From JBBIGV01 sp037447335 (GTDB lineage Bacteria > Bacteroidota > Ignavibacteria > Ignavibacteriales > Ignavibacteriaceae): a stretch of DNA of 64,000 nt. The position numbers were made by a program, and so were the translations under genes. Location: the NCBI GenBank assembly GCA_037447335.1, contig JBBIGV010000003.1:27362-91361 (forward strand), in the 5' to 3' direction. Of this stretch, positions 18,277 through 27,725 are shown one piece after another (positions within the stretch are counted from its first letter, which is position 1; each line of letters starts with the position of its first letter). The notes under the pieces are model-generated. The model was not told the DNA's origin, searched no databases, and saw only the letters and a list, made by a program, of their open reading frames with translations.

Positions 18277-20826
18277 ATGGCAAAAGCTGTAAAGAAAACC
18301 AGGGTTAAACCCGATTCGGAAAGTTTTCTCTCTAAATTTTCACTTGACGAACTGATTCCGCAAAAACATCATATCCCGGTGGTTATCGTTTTATTATTCA
18401 TAATGTTTTTGGTTTTTTTAAGTCCAATGTACTTTGGCAATAAGACTTTTTACTCCGGCGATATCGTATCAACCGAAGCGATGAAACCGTACCTTGAACA
18501 GGAGCGGGAAGGCTATTCACTATGGAACCCGCTTATCTTTTGCGGAATCCCGGCTTACGCGGTTGGAACGGAATTCACCTGGTATAATTTCATATATATT
18601 GGTTTTACAGCAGTGAGAGAATTGTTTACCGGTTTGTTCGCCGTTGACTATACAAGGTGGAGCTTTTATCTCATCATAATGTCAATCACTGCTTTTTTCT
18701 TTATGAGGTATTTAACCGGTAATACTTTGGTCAGTTTGTTTACCGCTGTTGCAACAGGATTTAGTACGGGGCTTATCGTGTTTCTCTTTATCGGACATGT
18801 TACCAAGCTTACATCTTTGTGTATGTACCCGCTTATCTTTTTGATGCTTCTGAGAATGCAGGAAAAAATGCGGCTGCTCGACTTTCTGATTCTTATAGTT
18901 GCACTTCAGCTATTCATACAGGGATTTCATGTTCAGATAATTTTCTATACACTTTTTGCTGTTGCTGTCTATTATATATACTTTTTCATCCGGGCGGTTG
19001 CAAAGAAGGAAGTTCAGTTGAGAAGTAATTTGCTCAAGTCGGCTGGATTGTTCATACTGGCTTCAGTAATTGCAGTGCTTATACAATCAGATAATCTTAC
19101 ACAGATTTATGAATACACACCTTACTCAACCCGCGGCGCAGAAAGCATTGTTGAACAAACAACCGGCAAAGCAGCCCAAACAGAATCAGAGTATTATGCT
19201 TATCACACAGAATGGTCTTTCTCACCTGCTGAAGTGCTGACGTTTATTGTTCCATCATATTTTGGATTTGGCAACTCAACCTATAAGGGTGAACTGACCG
19301 GTGGGCAAGCAGTTGAGGTAAACACCTATTTCGGTCAGATGCGTTTTGTTGATGTTGCAATGTATATGGGCGTATTGGTGTTTTTTCTTGCACTCTTCGG
19401 AATAATTACGCGGTGGAAAGAACCGCTTGTTCAGTTCTTTACTATTCTTTCAGGTATTGCACTTCTGATTTCGTTTGGAAAGAACTTCCCGGTATTATTT
19501 GATCTTATGTTCTATTACTTTCCCTATTTTGACAAGTTCAGAGTTCCATCAATGATCCTTGTAATTGTTCAGATGAGCCTTCCTGTGCTTGCCGGGTTCG
19601 GATTAATGAAAATAATTTCTCTTCATAAAGAAAAAAATGAGAAGTTGAGTGAGGCTTTAAAGAAAACAGCTTTTGTATTCAGTGCTGTTTTTATCTTATC
19701 ATTATTACTCAACAGCCCGATAAAAGAGTGGTTTATTTCACGTGTAAATGATTATGCTGCAGGATTAGAAGCTGTAAACAGGCAAATGGCTCAGCAGTAC
19801 AGTGCATTAGCCGGTTATGCTGCCGATATGTTTGTTACTGATTTAATTCTCGCAATGTTGTTCGTTACTGCGGCAGCATGGGGTGCAGTAATAGTTTCCC
19901 GAAAAAAGTTAAGCGCTGATGTATTCGTAATATTGGTTATAGTGTTATCATTGATTGATCTGTGGAGAATTGATGCCAGAGGAGCAAAATATATAGATGC
20001 AGTTGATAAAGAAAATCTCTTTGCTGAGCCTCAGTACGTTAGGGTAATTAATCAACAAAATGATAAACAGCCTTTCAGAATACTAAACCTTAAACAGGAT
20101 CGTTCGATAGGTTCCTTTGGTAACAATGCCAACTTTAATGCCTATTTCCTTTTAGAAGATTTTTATGGTTACAGTGGTATAAAACCGCGGGCATTCCAGG
20201 ATTTGATAGATGTTATTGGTCCGGTAAACCAGACGATGTGGAATATGCTTAACGTAAAATATCTCATAACAAGTGAACCGGCACCATTTGCAGGGTTTAC
20301 CCAAATTTATGCCGGAGAGGGTGAGTTTGTAGGCTTAAATGAAAATGTTCTGCCGAGAATTTACCTGGTTGAAGATGTTAACAAAATTGAGAATATGAGC
20401 TTTCTGACAAAGCTCAGAAATAATGAATTTGATCCCTCAAAAGCAGCATTTATTCACGACAGAGAATTGACTATTGATAAACCGGATACAACAGCATATG
20501 CAAATATTATTGATTACACCGAAGCGAGAATAACTCTGGATGTAAAAGCAACCGGAAATAATCTGCTTTTCTTCGGCACTACTTATGTCCCCGGCTGGAA
20601 AGCCTTTGTTGGCGATGATGAAACGGAAGTTTTCCGGATGAACCATGGCTTTATGGGAATAATTGTTCCACCTGGCATTCATAAGGTTGAATTCAGGTAT
20701 GCACCCGACAGCTATTACATTGCAAGAAATATCGCACTGGTGTTGAGTTCACTGGTTGTGCTTGGTTTAATCGTAATTGTGCCCGTTGAAATGAGAAGAA
20801 GTAAAAAGAAAAATATCTCTCCATAA
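18277..20826 (+). CDS. YfhO family multi-pass membrane protein
   Basis: An 849-residue membrane protein. It has many hydrophobic segments from about residue 35 to 560, then a soluble C-terminal domain and a final transmembrane helix near residues 820-840. Features of the YfhO/GT-C-like family include the WNPLIFCGIPAYA loop after the first membrane segment and the DSYYIARNIALVL C-terminus. Such proteins are thought to transfer sugars or other groups to lipid-linked or wall polymers at the outer face of the membrane. It stands at the head of a plus-strand run with the flippase 19 bp downstream. Confidence 0.85.
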   Translation: MAKAVKKTRVKPDSESFLSKFSLDELIPQKHHIPVVIVLLFIMFLVFLSPMYFGNKTFYSGDIVSTEAMKPYLEQEREGYSLWNPLIFCGIPAYAVGTEFTWYNFIYIGFTAVRELFTGLFAVDYTRWSFYLIIMSITAFFFMRYLTGNTLVSLFTAVATGFSTGLIVFLFIGHVTKLTSLCMYPLIFLMLLRMQEKMRLLDFLILIVALQLFIQGFHVQIIFYTLFAVAVYYIYFFIRAVAKKEVQLRSNLLKSAGLFILASVIAVLIQSDNLTQIYEYTPYSTRGAESIVEQTTGKAAQTESEYYAYHTEWSFSPAEVLTFIVPSYFGFGNSTYKGELTGGQAVEVNTYFGQMRFVDVAMYMGVLVFFLALFGIITRWKEPLVQFFTILSGIALLISFGKNFPVLFDLMFYYFPYFDKFRVPSMILVIVQMSLPVLAGFGLMKIISLHKEKNEKLSEALKKTAFVFSAVFILSLLLNSPIKEWFISRVNDYAAGLEAVNRQMAQQYSALAGYAADMFVTDLILAMLFVTAAAWGAVIVSRKKLSADVFVILVIVLSLIDLWRIDARGAKYIDAVDKENLFAEPQYVRVINQQNDKQPFRILNLKQDRSIGSFGNNANFNAYFLLEDFYGYSGIKPRAFQDLIDVIGPVNQTMWNMLNVKYLITSEPAPFAGFTQIYAGEGEFVGLNENVLPRIYLVEDVNKIENMSFLTKLRNNEFDPSKAAFIHDRELTIDKPDTTAYANIIDYTEARITLDVKATGNNLLFFGTTYVPGWKAFVGDDETEVFRMNHGFMGIIVPPGIHKVEFRYAPDSYYIARNIALVLSSLVVLGLIVIVPVEMRRSKKKNISP

Positions 20827-20845
20827 TAATTTTTAATGAATCGGG

Positions 20846-22201
20846 TTGAGCGAGCAGGATAACATAAAAACCAAGATCAATTTCCGATCGGAGACATTTA
20901 AGAAATATCTTGAAAACACTTCATGGCTATTTGCTGAAAAAATAATCAGGCTGCTGATCACTTTTTTTGTCGGCATTTATATAATAAGATATTTAGGTCC
21001 CGATGATTTTGGTCTGTTAAGCTACGCTCTAAGTTTTGCGGGGTTATTTTTTGCCATATCCACTCTAGGACTGGACAGTATTGTAGTCCGCGAACTCGTA
21101 AAAGAACCTCAGAAAAGAGAAGCATTATTAGGTTCTGTTTTTACTCTTAGGATAGCCGGCGCTGTTATGGCAATTACGCTCACAGCAATTGCAGCCATGT
21201 TTTCCGGAGAAGATACATTTACACTTATACTGATCTTGATAATAGCCGCATCAACGATATTCCAATCACTTGGAGTTGTTGAACAGTATTTTCAATCCAT
21301 AGTAAAAGCGAAGTATAATGTTTATGCACAGTCGGGATCGGTTTTCATTGCAGCAATATTGAAAGTTCTGCTCATAATTTTTGAATACCCATTAATTTAT
21401 TTCGCAATTGTCCAAACTACTGAAAGTTTACTGCTGGGTCTTGGATATTTTATTGTTTACAGGTATAATAAACTTAACATTTTCAAATGGAAATTCAATT
21501 TCTCATTAGCCCGTTCCTTATTAAGAGATAGCTGGCCCCTGATTCTATCAGGATTGGTAGTTATGATCTATATGAAAATAGACCAGGTGATGATAAAAAA
21601 TATGCTGGACAGTAAACAAGTGGGATTTTACGCTGCAGCAGTAAAACTATGCGAAGCATGGTATTTTATTCCATTGGCAGTAACCACGTCACTATTCCCG
21701 GCAATCGTAAGTGCAAAGCAAACCAGCGAGCAGCTTTACTTAAGCAGACTGCAAAAACTTTATGATATACTTGCATGGACGGCAATTGCAATTGCAGTTC
21801 CGGTTACAATCTTTTCCAGGGAAATAATTACATTACTTTTCGGTACCGGGTATCTTCCATCGTCACCGGTATTGACAATTTACATCTGGGCGGGAGTAGC
21901 AACTTTTTTAGGAGTAGCAAGCAGCCAGTATCTTATAAGCGAAAATCTTACAAAACTTTCTTTTTACCGGACGCTAATAGGAATGGTATTAAATGTAATT
22001 TTAAACTTAATTTTAATACCGAAGTATGGAATAATTGGCTCGGCGTATGCAACGCTGATTTCGTATGGTGTGGCTACTATTCTCACAGGGCTTACAAGAC
22101 GCACAAGCTATCAGTTAAAAATGATGGGTAAATCAATATTACTTATCAACCTATTCAATCTATTATCCTTAATATGGCAATATCGATCAAAAAGAAAATA
22201 A
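20846..22201 (+). CDS. Oligosaccharide flippase (Wzx/MatE-like)
   Basis: A 451-residue protein with about 12 membrane segments and the family start WLFAEKIIRLLITFFVGIYI followed by RYLGPDDFGLLSYALSF. Members flip undecaprenyl-linked glycan units across the inner membrane. The start is TTG 20846 (MSEQDNIK), since no in-frame ATG precedes the conserved region. The 3' end overlaps the next gene by 28 bp in a different frame, and the last hydrophobic helix region looks slightly short. Confidence 0.88.
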   Translation: MSEQDNIKTKINFRSETFKKYLENTSWLFAEKIIRLLITFFVGIYIIRYLGPDDFGLLSYALSFAGLFFAISTLGLDSIVVRELVKEPQKREALLGSVFTLRIAGAVMAITLTAIAAMFSGEDTFTLILILIIAASTIFQSLGVVEQYFQSIVKAKYNVYAQSGSVFIAAILKVLLIIFEYPLIYFAIVQTTESLLLGLGYFIVYRYNKLNIFKWKFNFSLARSLLRDSWPLILSGLVVMIYMKIDQVMIKNMLDSKQVGFYAAAVKLCEAWYFIPLAVTTSLFPAIVSAKQTSEQLYLSRLQKLYDILAWTAIAIAVPVTIFSREIITLLFGTGYLPSSPVLTIYIWAGVATFLGVASSQYLISENLTKLSFYRTLIGMVLNVILNLILIPKYGIIGSAYATLISYGVATILTGLTRRTSYQLKMMGKSILLINLFNLLSLIWQYRSKRK

Positions 22202-22827
22202 AAACGTTGTTTAGTCTTAACTATGGAATTTTCAAGGCGCTATTATCACAAAAATATTCAGGCTATCTTGTTGATGTTGGTTGGTTTAATTCATTTTTAT
22301 ATAAGAGTGCCGTTGATGATGATTACCAACCAATACCTTGGACAACATATCCCTTTATTGATTTTATTAAGGAACGACTTACTAAAGAAATGAGAGTATT
22401 TGAATACGGTTCTGGAAATTCTACTTTTTATTATGCCCAACATGTTAAAGAAGTGACTTCCGTTGAACATGATCCTAATTGGTATAAACTTATTTTGGAA
22501 AAAAAGCCTGTTAATGTAGTATTGATTTTAAGTGAATTAAATAATGATAAATATTGTCGTGTTGTTCAATCGAAGGGAGATTTGTATGATCTAATTATAG
22601 TTGATGGTGAAAAGAGGAATAAATGTATGGAGTATTCAATTTCATCCTTGTCTGCCAGAGGAGTTATTATCCTGGATGATTCTGAAAGAAATGAATATAA
22701 AATGGGAATAGATTTTCTTTTACAGAATAAATTCAGAAAACTTGATTTTTGGGGTATAGCTCCAACTGTTCTTTTTAAAAAGTGTACAACAATATTTTAT
22801 AAAGATGGAAATTGTCTTAGGATTTAA
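22174..22827 (+). CDS. Methyltransferase-like protein (FEYGSGNST type)
   Basis: A 217-residue protein with a SAM-binding-like motif I (VFEYGSGNSTFYYAQ), an acidic residue at the end of strand 2 (VTSVEHDPNW), and YDLIIVDGEKRNKCMEY, resembling small Rossmann methyltransferases found in glycan loci. The substrate is unknown. From here to 24384 the DNA is visibly more AT-rich than the preceding genes, suggesting a separately acquired block. Confidence 0.65.
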   Translation: MAISIKKKIKTLFSLNYGIFKALLSQKYSGYLVDVGWFNSFLYKSAVDDDYQPIPWTTYPFIDFIKERLTKEMRVFEYGSGNSTFYYAQHVKEVTSVEHDPNWYKLILEKKPVNVVLILSELNNDKYCRVVQSKGDLYDLIIVDGEKRNKCMEYSISSLSARGVIILDDSERNEYKMGIDFLLQNKFRKLDFWGIAPTVLFKKCTTIFYKDGNCLRI

Positions 22828-22828
22828 T

Positions 22829-23470
22829 ATGGGTATATATAAGAGATTTAAACGGATAATATATACTTCACTTTTACCCATGATAAGAATTATTCATCTG
22901 ATTAGATGGCGCATATATTTAATCACTAGTCAAGAAATAAAACTTATTGTTGGTTCAGGAGGAACAACGCAGGTTAGTTGGTTTGCTACAGACATTCATA
23001 CATTGGATTTAACAAGGGAATCAGATTTTAGAAAGTACTTTAAAAAACGAAAGATCAAAAAAATTCTTGCTGAACACGTATTGGAACATTTAACAAATCA
23101 AGACCTGGAATTAATGCTAAAAAATTTATCTCTGTATTGCTCGCCTGAATGTAATATACGAATAGCTGTTCCTGATGGTTTTCACAGAAATAAAAATTAC
23201 TTTGAATACGTTAAGCCCGGTGGCTCTGGAGAAGGAGCAGCCGATCACAAGAATTTATTTAACTACAAAACACTAACAGATATGTTCTCGCGAAGTGGAT
23301 TTATTGCAAATCTGATTGAATACTGGGACGAGCACGGAAAGTTTTATTCAATATATGCCAACGATGAAAATGGAATAGTTTATCGTTCATTTATAAATGA
23401 CGAAAGAAACGCTGACGGTAATCCGAATTATACATCACTAATAGTAGATTTTAAATTTTCTGAAAAATGA
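22829..23470 (+). CDS. Predicted SAM-dependent methyltransferase-like protein
   Basis: About 213 residues. The segment ILAEHVLEHLTNQDLELMLK followed by RIAVPDGFH and a YVKPGG loop is typical of COG4627-like predicted methyltransferases, in which the canonical glycine-rich motif I is weak. The frame opens at 22805, but ATG 22829 has AGGA 6 bp upstream and follows the previous stop directly, so I prefer it. It overlaps the next gene by ATGA. Confidence 0.65.
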   Translation: MGIYKRFKRIIYTSLLPMIRIIHLIRWRIYLITSQEIKLIVGSGGTTQVSWFATDIHTLDLTRESDFRKYFKKRKIKKILAEHVLEHLTNQDLELMLKNLSLYCSPECNIRIAVPDGFHRNKNYFEYVKPGGSGEGAADHKNLFNYKTLTDMFSRSGFIANLIEYWDEHGKFYSIYANDENGIVYRSFINDERNADGNPNYTSLIVDFKFSEK

Positions 23471-24384
23471 ATCTAGCACCTATAGTTCTCTTCGTATATA
23501 AGAGGTATGATCTAACACTTCAAACTCTGAATGCCTTAATTAGGAATTATCTTGCTGATAACAGCGATTTAATTATTATCTCAGATGCACCCAAAACAGA
23601 GGATGATTTAATAAGAGTAAAAAAAGTTCGCAAATTGATAAAAGATGTTAAAGGTTTTAGAAGCTTAGAGATTATCGAAAGAGATTCGAATTTGGGATTA
23701 TCCGGGTCAATCATTAATGGTGTTACAGATATTGTAAATATATTTGGCAAAGTTATAGTTTTGGAAGATGATCTTTTAACAGGAAAGTTTTTTTTGAGGT
23801 ATATGAATGACGGGTTGAATACTTTTCACGACTCTGAAGAAGTGATAAGTATTCATGGTTTTGTCTATCCCCTTAAAATACAATTACCTGAAACCTTCTT
23901 TATAAAAGGTGCAGATTGCTGGGGATGGGCAACATGGAAACGAGGTTGGAACCTTTTTGAAGAAAATGGTTCAAAATTATTGAATAAAATTGATTCTGAA
24001 AATTTAAAGGAAGAATTTGACTTTGGTGGTAATGCTAATTATTATAAAATGTTAAGCGATCAGGTGAAAAACAAAATTGATTCATGGGCAATAAGATGGT
24101 ATGCTTCCGCGTTTATTGCAAATAAACTTACTTTATATCCCGGGAAAACTTTGATTAATAATATTGGATTTGCCAATGACGCAACTCATACAAAAATTCA
24201 AATAAATTATAACTCTCCTCTGTATCAGGATCAAATAAAAGTAGAAAAAATTGCGGTTGAAGAAAACAGATTAGCGAGGGAAGAGTTTGTGAACTACTTT
24301 AAAGAAATAAAAGGAGGGATTATGAAAAAAATTACGGATTACCTCCGAAGCAAAATGGATTTTAACTTAAAAAAGTTGCGATAA
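23467..24384 (+). CDS. GT2/GnT-I-like glycosyltransferase
   Basis: A 305-residue protein beginning APIVLFVYKRYDLTLQTLNA, with a nucleotide-sugar fold and an acidic metal-binding motif (IVLEDDLLTGKFFL). It resembles bacterial proteins related to the GnT-I/GT13 or GT2 groups that have 'EDD' in place of 'DxD'. GADCWGWATWKRGW near residue 155 is a further conserved block. It starts in an ATGA overlap with the upstream gene and ends the AT-rich block. Confidence 0.7.
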   Translation: MNLAPIVLFVYKRYDLTLQTLNALIRNYLADNSDLIIISDAPKTEDDLIRVKKVRKLIKDVKGFRSLEIIERDSNLGLSGSIINGVTDIVNIFGKVIVLEDDLLTGKFFLRYMNDGLNTFHDSEEVISIHGFVYPLKIQLPETFFIKGADCWGWATWKRGWNLFEENGSKLLNKIDSENLKEEFDFGGNANYYKMLSDQVKNKIDSWAIRWYASAFIANKLTLYPGKTLINNIGFANDATHTKIQINYNSPLYQDQIKVEKIAVEENRLAREEFVNYFKEIKGGIMKKITDYLRSKMDFNLKKLR

Positions 24385-24511
24385 ACCATTTTTTCTTTCT
24401 CAACTAAAGTTGCCGGATATCAAATAATTTGAATCTTGTCTCATTCTCGAAAATATTTGACTTATACATTTTTTTTTAATACGTTCGCAAGTAAACAATT
24501 TAGGGGGCTTT

Positions 24512-25828
24512 ATGAAGCCTAAAATTGTTCTTTTAGCTCTGATGTGCGTTATTGTTTTCAATAATTGTTCAAAAAACTTTGATCCGGTTTCACCCAATCC
24601 TCATAATTCAACAGGTGTAATACTGTTAAAAATTGACAGAGAGAATGCTCCTGCAAGTGTTACACTTATAGAAGCCACACTTTCTCGTTCCGGATATGAT
24701 AGTATTTTTGCATCTCTCAACCTTCTTTCAGACTCTACCGCAGAGGTTACATTAGATAATATACAAGCCGGCGTATGGCATCTTCAGGTAGATGCAAAGG
24801 ACTCTGTCGGAGAAGTGTTGTATACAGGAGCGACAGATGTAGAAATCCTTGCAGGCTTTGTAGTTCAGGTTCATTTAACTTTATATCCTACAGGTCTGGG
24901 CACAGGAGGAATATATATCTTTGTTACCTGGGGTTCTCAGCCGCCAGCTTATTGGATTGATTATCCTCACAATCCTGTATTACTTCCCTTTGGAAATTAC
25001 TACGATTCGTATGGCATTAGTCAGCCAACAGTTATTAAAGATGGTAATACATTCAAAATGTGGTATGTTGCAGATGCGGGGGGAGCGGTTAAATATGTAT
25101 TTTACGCTGAATCGAATGATGGAATTACATGGATTCGACCTTCTAACCAACCAGTTTTAAGTCCGGGCCCTTATGGATCATGGGATTCGAAAGCGGTTCA
25201 CCCGGGTGCGGTTATTAAAGATGGCGGGACATATAAAATGTATTACTGTGGGTGGAGCGATCCTAATGACGATTGGCATGTTGGTTTGGCAACCTCGACT
25301 GATGGAATAGTTTGGACAAAACATCCATTTCCGGTGTTAATCGGTGGGACTTCAAATGAGGAAAAACAAGTTGTTGCAACCTCGGTTATTAAAATTAATA
25401 ATACATATTATATGTATTATTCTGCCGGGTTTTATCTGCAAAGTTGGAAAATATATTTAGCAACCTCGACTGATGGTATTAATTGGGTTCGATCTGCGAA
25501 TAATCCCATTTTAGCTCCAAGTGAAACCTGGGAAGGGAGTGGAATCTATCACTGTTCAGTATTATCGGATGGAAATAATTATAAAATGGTGTATATGAAC
25601 AGAGCATCCACTGGATTTGGAATGGCTACCTCCGCTAATGGTATAAATTGGAGTAAATCAATCAATAATCCATTTTTTTCCCGGGAATTAACCCATAATA
25701 ATTGGGGGTCGGAATCAATATCTTATCCGAACTGGCTTAAGTTAGAAAATGAGCAAAGGATTTATTATACAGCACAAAAGAATTACAGTACTTCCAGAAT
25801 CGGTTTTATGAAAAAACCCGGCAACTGA
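24512..25828 (+). CDS. Lipoprotein with glycosidase-like beta-propeller repeats
   Basis: A 438-residue lipoprotein. It has a signal peptide with lipobox (VFNNC, Cys19) and an N-terminal beta-sandwich (about 28-135). A C-terminal propeller follows, built of repeated units of the form 'YKMYY..., ATSTDGI.W.., NPIL' (for example YKMYYCGWSD and LATSTDGIVW), as in GH43/GH32/GH130-like five-bladed folds. Catalytic acids cannot be assigned by eye, so enzyme activity is not certain. It has a strong AGGGGG upstream and its own terminator at 25843-25866, so it is probably monocistronic. Confidence 0.7.
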   Translation: MKPKIVLLALMCVIVFNNCSKNFDPVSPNPHNSTGVILLKIDRENAPASVTLIEATLSRSGYDSIFASLNLLSDSTAEVTLDNIQAGVWHLQVDAKDSVGEVLYTGATDVEILAGFVVQVHLTLYPTGLGTGGIYIFVTWGSQPPAYWIDYPHNPVLLPFGNYYDSYGISQPTVIKDGNTFKMWYVADAGGAVKYVFYAESNDGITWIRPSNQPVLSPGPYGSWDSKAVHPGAVIKDGGTYKMYYCGWSDPNDDWHVGLATSTDGIVWTKHPFPVLIGGTSNEEKQVVATSVIKINNTYYMYYSAGFYLQSWKIYLATSTDGINWVRSANNPILAPSETWEGSGIYHCSVLSDGNNYKMVYMNRASTGFGMATSANGINWSKSINNPFFSRELTHNNWGSESISYPNWLKLENEQRIYYTAQKNYSTSRIGFMKKPGN

Positions 25829-25842
25829 TTTTTTACATTTCC

Positions 25843-25866
25843 AACCCCGCTTCGGTGGGGTTTTTT
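25843..25866 (+). terminator. Intrinsic terminator after the beta-propeller lipoprotein gene
   Basis: An eight-pair stem (AACCCCGC against GTGGGGTT with one G-U pair) closed by a C(UUCG)G tetraloop, followed by six T residues that partly pair into the stem base. It starts 14 bp after the stop codon. Confidence 0.9.
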
Positions 25867-26175
25867 GTCTGCACCCTCACACTTTAAAAACAGTATTATT
25901 TTTTCTTATTTTTCTAAAACATAATAACGCCTTTCGGATAATGAGTATTCATTCGCTGGCAACCGCAGATGCGATTGTATTTTTTTGAATCAGCGGAATG
26001 AGTATATTATAATTGACGGTTCAGATTTCTCGCGTTTTACATAAGTGTGCAGCACCAACCTTGAATTGGAATTCATAAGTGAATTTCGCAATAACATAAA
26101 TATTTTCAATTTTCGTAATTGAAAGAAAAATAACCCGTTAAATGATTAAGAGTTGATCTGTAATGGTGAAATAAA
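25867..26175. other. Intergenic region with no recognised gene
   Basis: About 310 bases between the terminator and the next methyltransferase gene. I see no open frame of note, no strong hairpin and no clear repeat. A promoter for the next gene run presumably lies here, but no convincing boxes stand out. Confidence 0.4.
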
Positions 26176-27063
26176 ATGCCTAATCTTACTCAATACATAA
26201 ATCGATTGAAGCTACTTAAAAACAAACAAAGAAAGTTCAACAGCTACAATGAAGCACTTAAGTATTGTAGTGTTGATGCATATGAGAAAACTGAATTAAT
26301 TGACGTAATACTAAAAAAAACTATTCATTTTAAATCAACAATTAACAATAATGTAATTCCGGTGTGGGAAACCAGCGCATATTCACTTATATCCATTCTT
26401 AATCCGGCATTAGAAAATGCCAATTCAAAGACAATTAATGTATTGGATTTCGGAGGCGCCTGCGGCGCTCATTATTTTCATCTCAGAGCTTTAATAGATA
26501 CAAATATAAAACTTAATTGGGTTGTTGTTGAGACAAATACGATGGTTAATTATGCAAAGAATCTTGAAACAGAAGAGTTAAAGTTCACAAGCACATTTTC
26601 GGAAGCAGTCAGCAAACTGGGCAGTGTAGATTTGATTCATACTTCCGGCACACTGCAATGTGTTGATGACCCGCATAAATACCTTGCAGAGATGCTTGGT
26701 ATTGATGCAAGATGGCTGTTATTTAACAGGCTCGGTTTAAACAAAATAGACAGGGATGTTATCACTATACATAAATCAAAGCTAAGCTGGAATGGAATTG
26801 GTGAACTGCCCGAAGGATATGAGGACAAATGGATAAAATACCCTTTTGTTTTTATGTCTGAGAAAAAATTTTATGATCAATTGCAAAAAAAATATTCTGT
26901 TATTGCTAAGTTTGATGATAAAACAGGAATGTTTGATGTAGCCGGGGAAAAAATTGTTGGCTATGGATTGTTGTGTAAGAAAATGAGCCAATTGTTTTAT
27001 TATTTTATTTCCAGCACGTGCCAGGAGTTTTGTTATTATACTTCTTGTTGCTTTATAGTTTAA
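26176..27063 (+). CDS. TIGR04325-type (LIC12133-like) methyltransferase
   Basis: A 295-residue protein that fits the TIGR04325 family: VWETSAYSLISILNPAL, then motif I LDFGGACGAHYFHLRA, WVVVETNTMVNYAK, and HTSGTLQCVDDPHKYL. These predicted methyltransferases recur in O-antigen and glycan loci. The last ~25 residues (Cys- and Phe-rich) look unlike the family and may be a read-on tail. Confidence 0.8.
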   Translation: MPNLTQYINRLKLLKNKQRKFNSYNEALKYCSVDAYEKTELIDVILKKTIHFKSTINNNVIPVWETSAYSLISILNPALENANSKTINVLDFGGACGAHYFHLRALIDTNIKLNWVVVETNTMVNYAKNLETEELKFTSTFSEAVSKLGSVDLIHTSGTLQCVDDPHKYLAEMLGIDARWLLFNRLGLNKIDRDVITIHKSKLSWNGIGELPEGYEDKWIKYPFVFMSEKKFYDQLQKKYSVIAKFDDKTGMFDVAGEKIVGYGLLCKKMSQLFYYFISSTCQEFCYYTSCCFIV

Positions 27064-27074
27064 TACAGTTTTAT

Positions 27075-27725
27075 ATGCTTCAATATCAGAATAACCGCAG
27101 CTACGATTACAGTTCACTTGAATCTGAATACCGAACAGAGTACGATATTATCATTTCTATGATAGACAAGAACTCTTCCGTAATTGACCTCGGCTGCGGC
27201 AATGGTTCTTTATTGCAAATGCTCGTCGAGCAGAAAAATATTTCGGCTTGCGGCATTGAGCTTTCCGAGTCAGGTGTTAAAGCCTGTATTAAAAAAGGAC
27301 TAAAAGTTGATGCAGGGAGGATAGACGCCCCGCTTAATTTCCCCGATAATTCGTTTGACTATGCAATCTGCAACGCTACCATCCAGATGGTAATGTACCC
27401 TGAGGTATTGCTGAGTGAAATGAAAAGAATAGCCAAATATCAGATAATTTCATTTCCGAATTTTGCGTACTTCAAAAACCGGTTTGAGCTTCTGTTCGGA
27501 GGGCGTATGCCCGAACATATGCTGTTTGGTTTTAAGTGGTATGATACAGGACATATTCATCAGTTGTCAATCAAGGACTTCAACCAATTAACTACGATTA
27601 TCGATGGGCTAAGTATTGTTGAGCGGAGATATTTATTATCAAAAAATCCGCTTAAAAATTTTTTTATATCAAAATTTCCAAACATGTTTGATCAACTTCC
27701 GGTTTTCCTCCTGAGAAAATTATAA
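27075..27725 (+). CDS. MetW-like class I methyltransferase
   Basis: About 216 residues, clearly related to MetW: VIDLGCGNGSLLQML, CGIELSESGVKAC, the ATIQMV motif, IISFPNFAYFKNR, and GRMPEHMLFGFKWYDTGHIH. MetW in methionine biosynthesis partners with MetX; here the glycan context suggests a different or unknown substrate. A longer GTG start at 27018 overlaps the upstream gene and adds a hydrophobic stretch absent from the family, so ATG 27075 is preferred. Confidence 0.8.
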   Translation: MLQYQNNRSYDYSSLESEYRTEYDIIISMIDKNSSVIDLGCGNGSLLQMLVEQKNISACGIELSESGVKACIKKGLKVDAGRIDAPLNFPDNSFDYAICNATIQMVMYPEVLLSEMKRIAKYQIISFPNFAYFKNRFELLFGGRMPEHMLFGFKWYDTGHIHQLSIKDFNQLTTIIDGLSIVERRYLLSKNPLKNFFISKFPNMFDQLPVFLLRKL

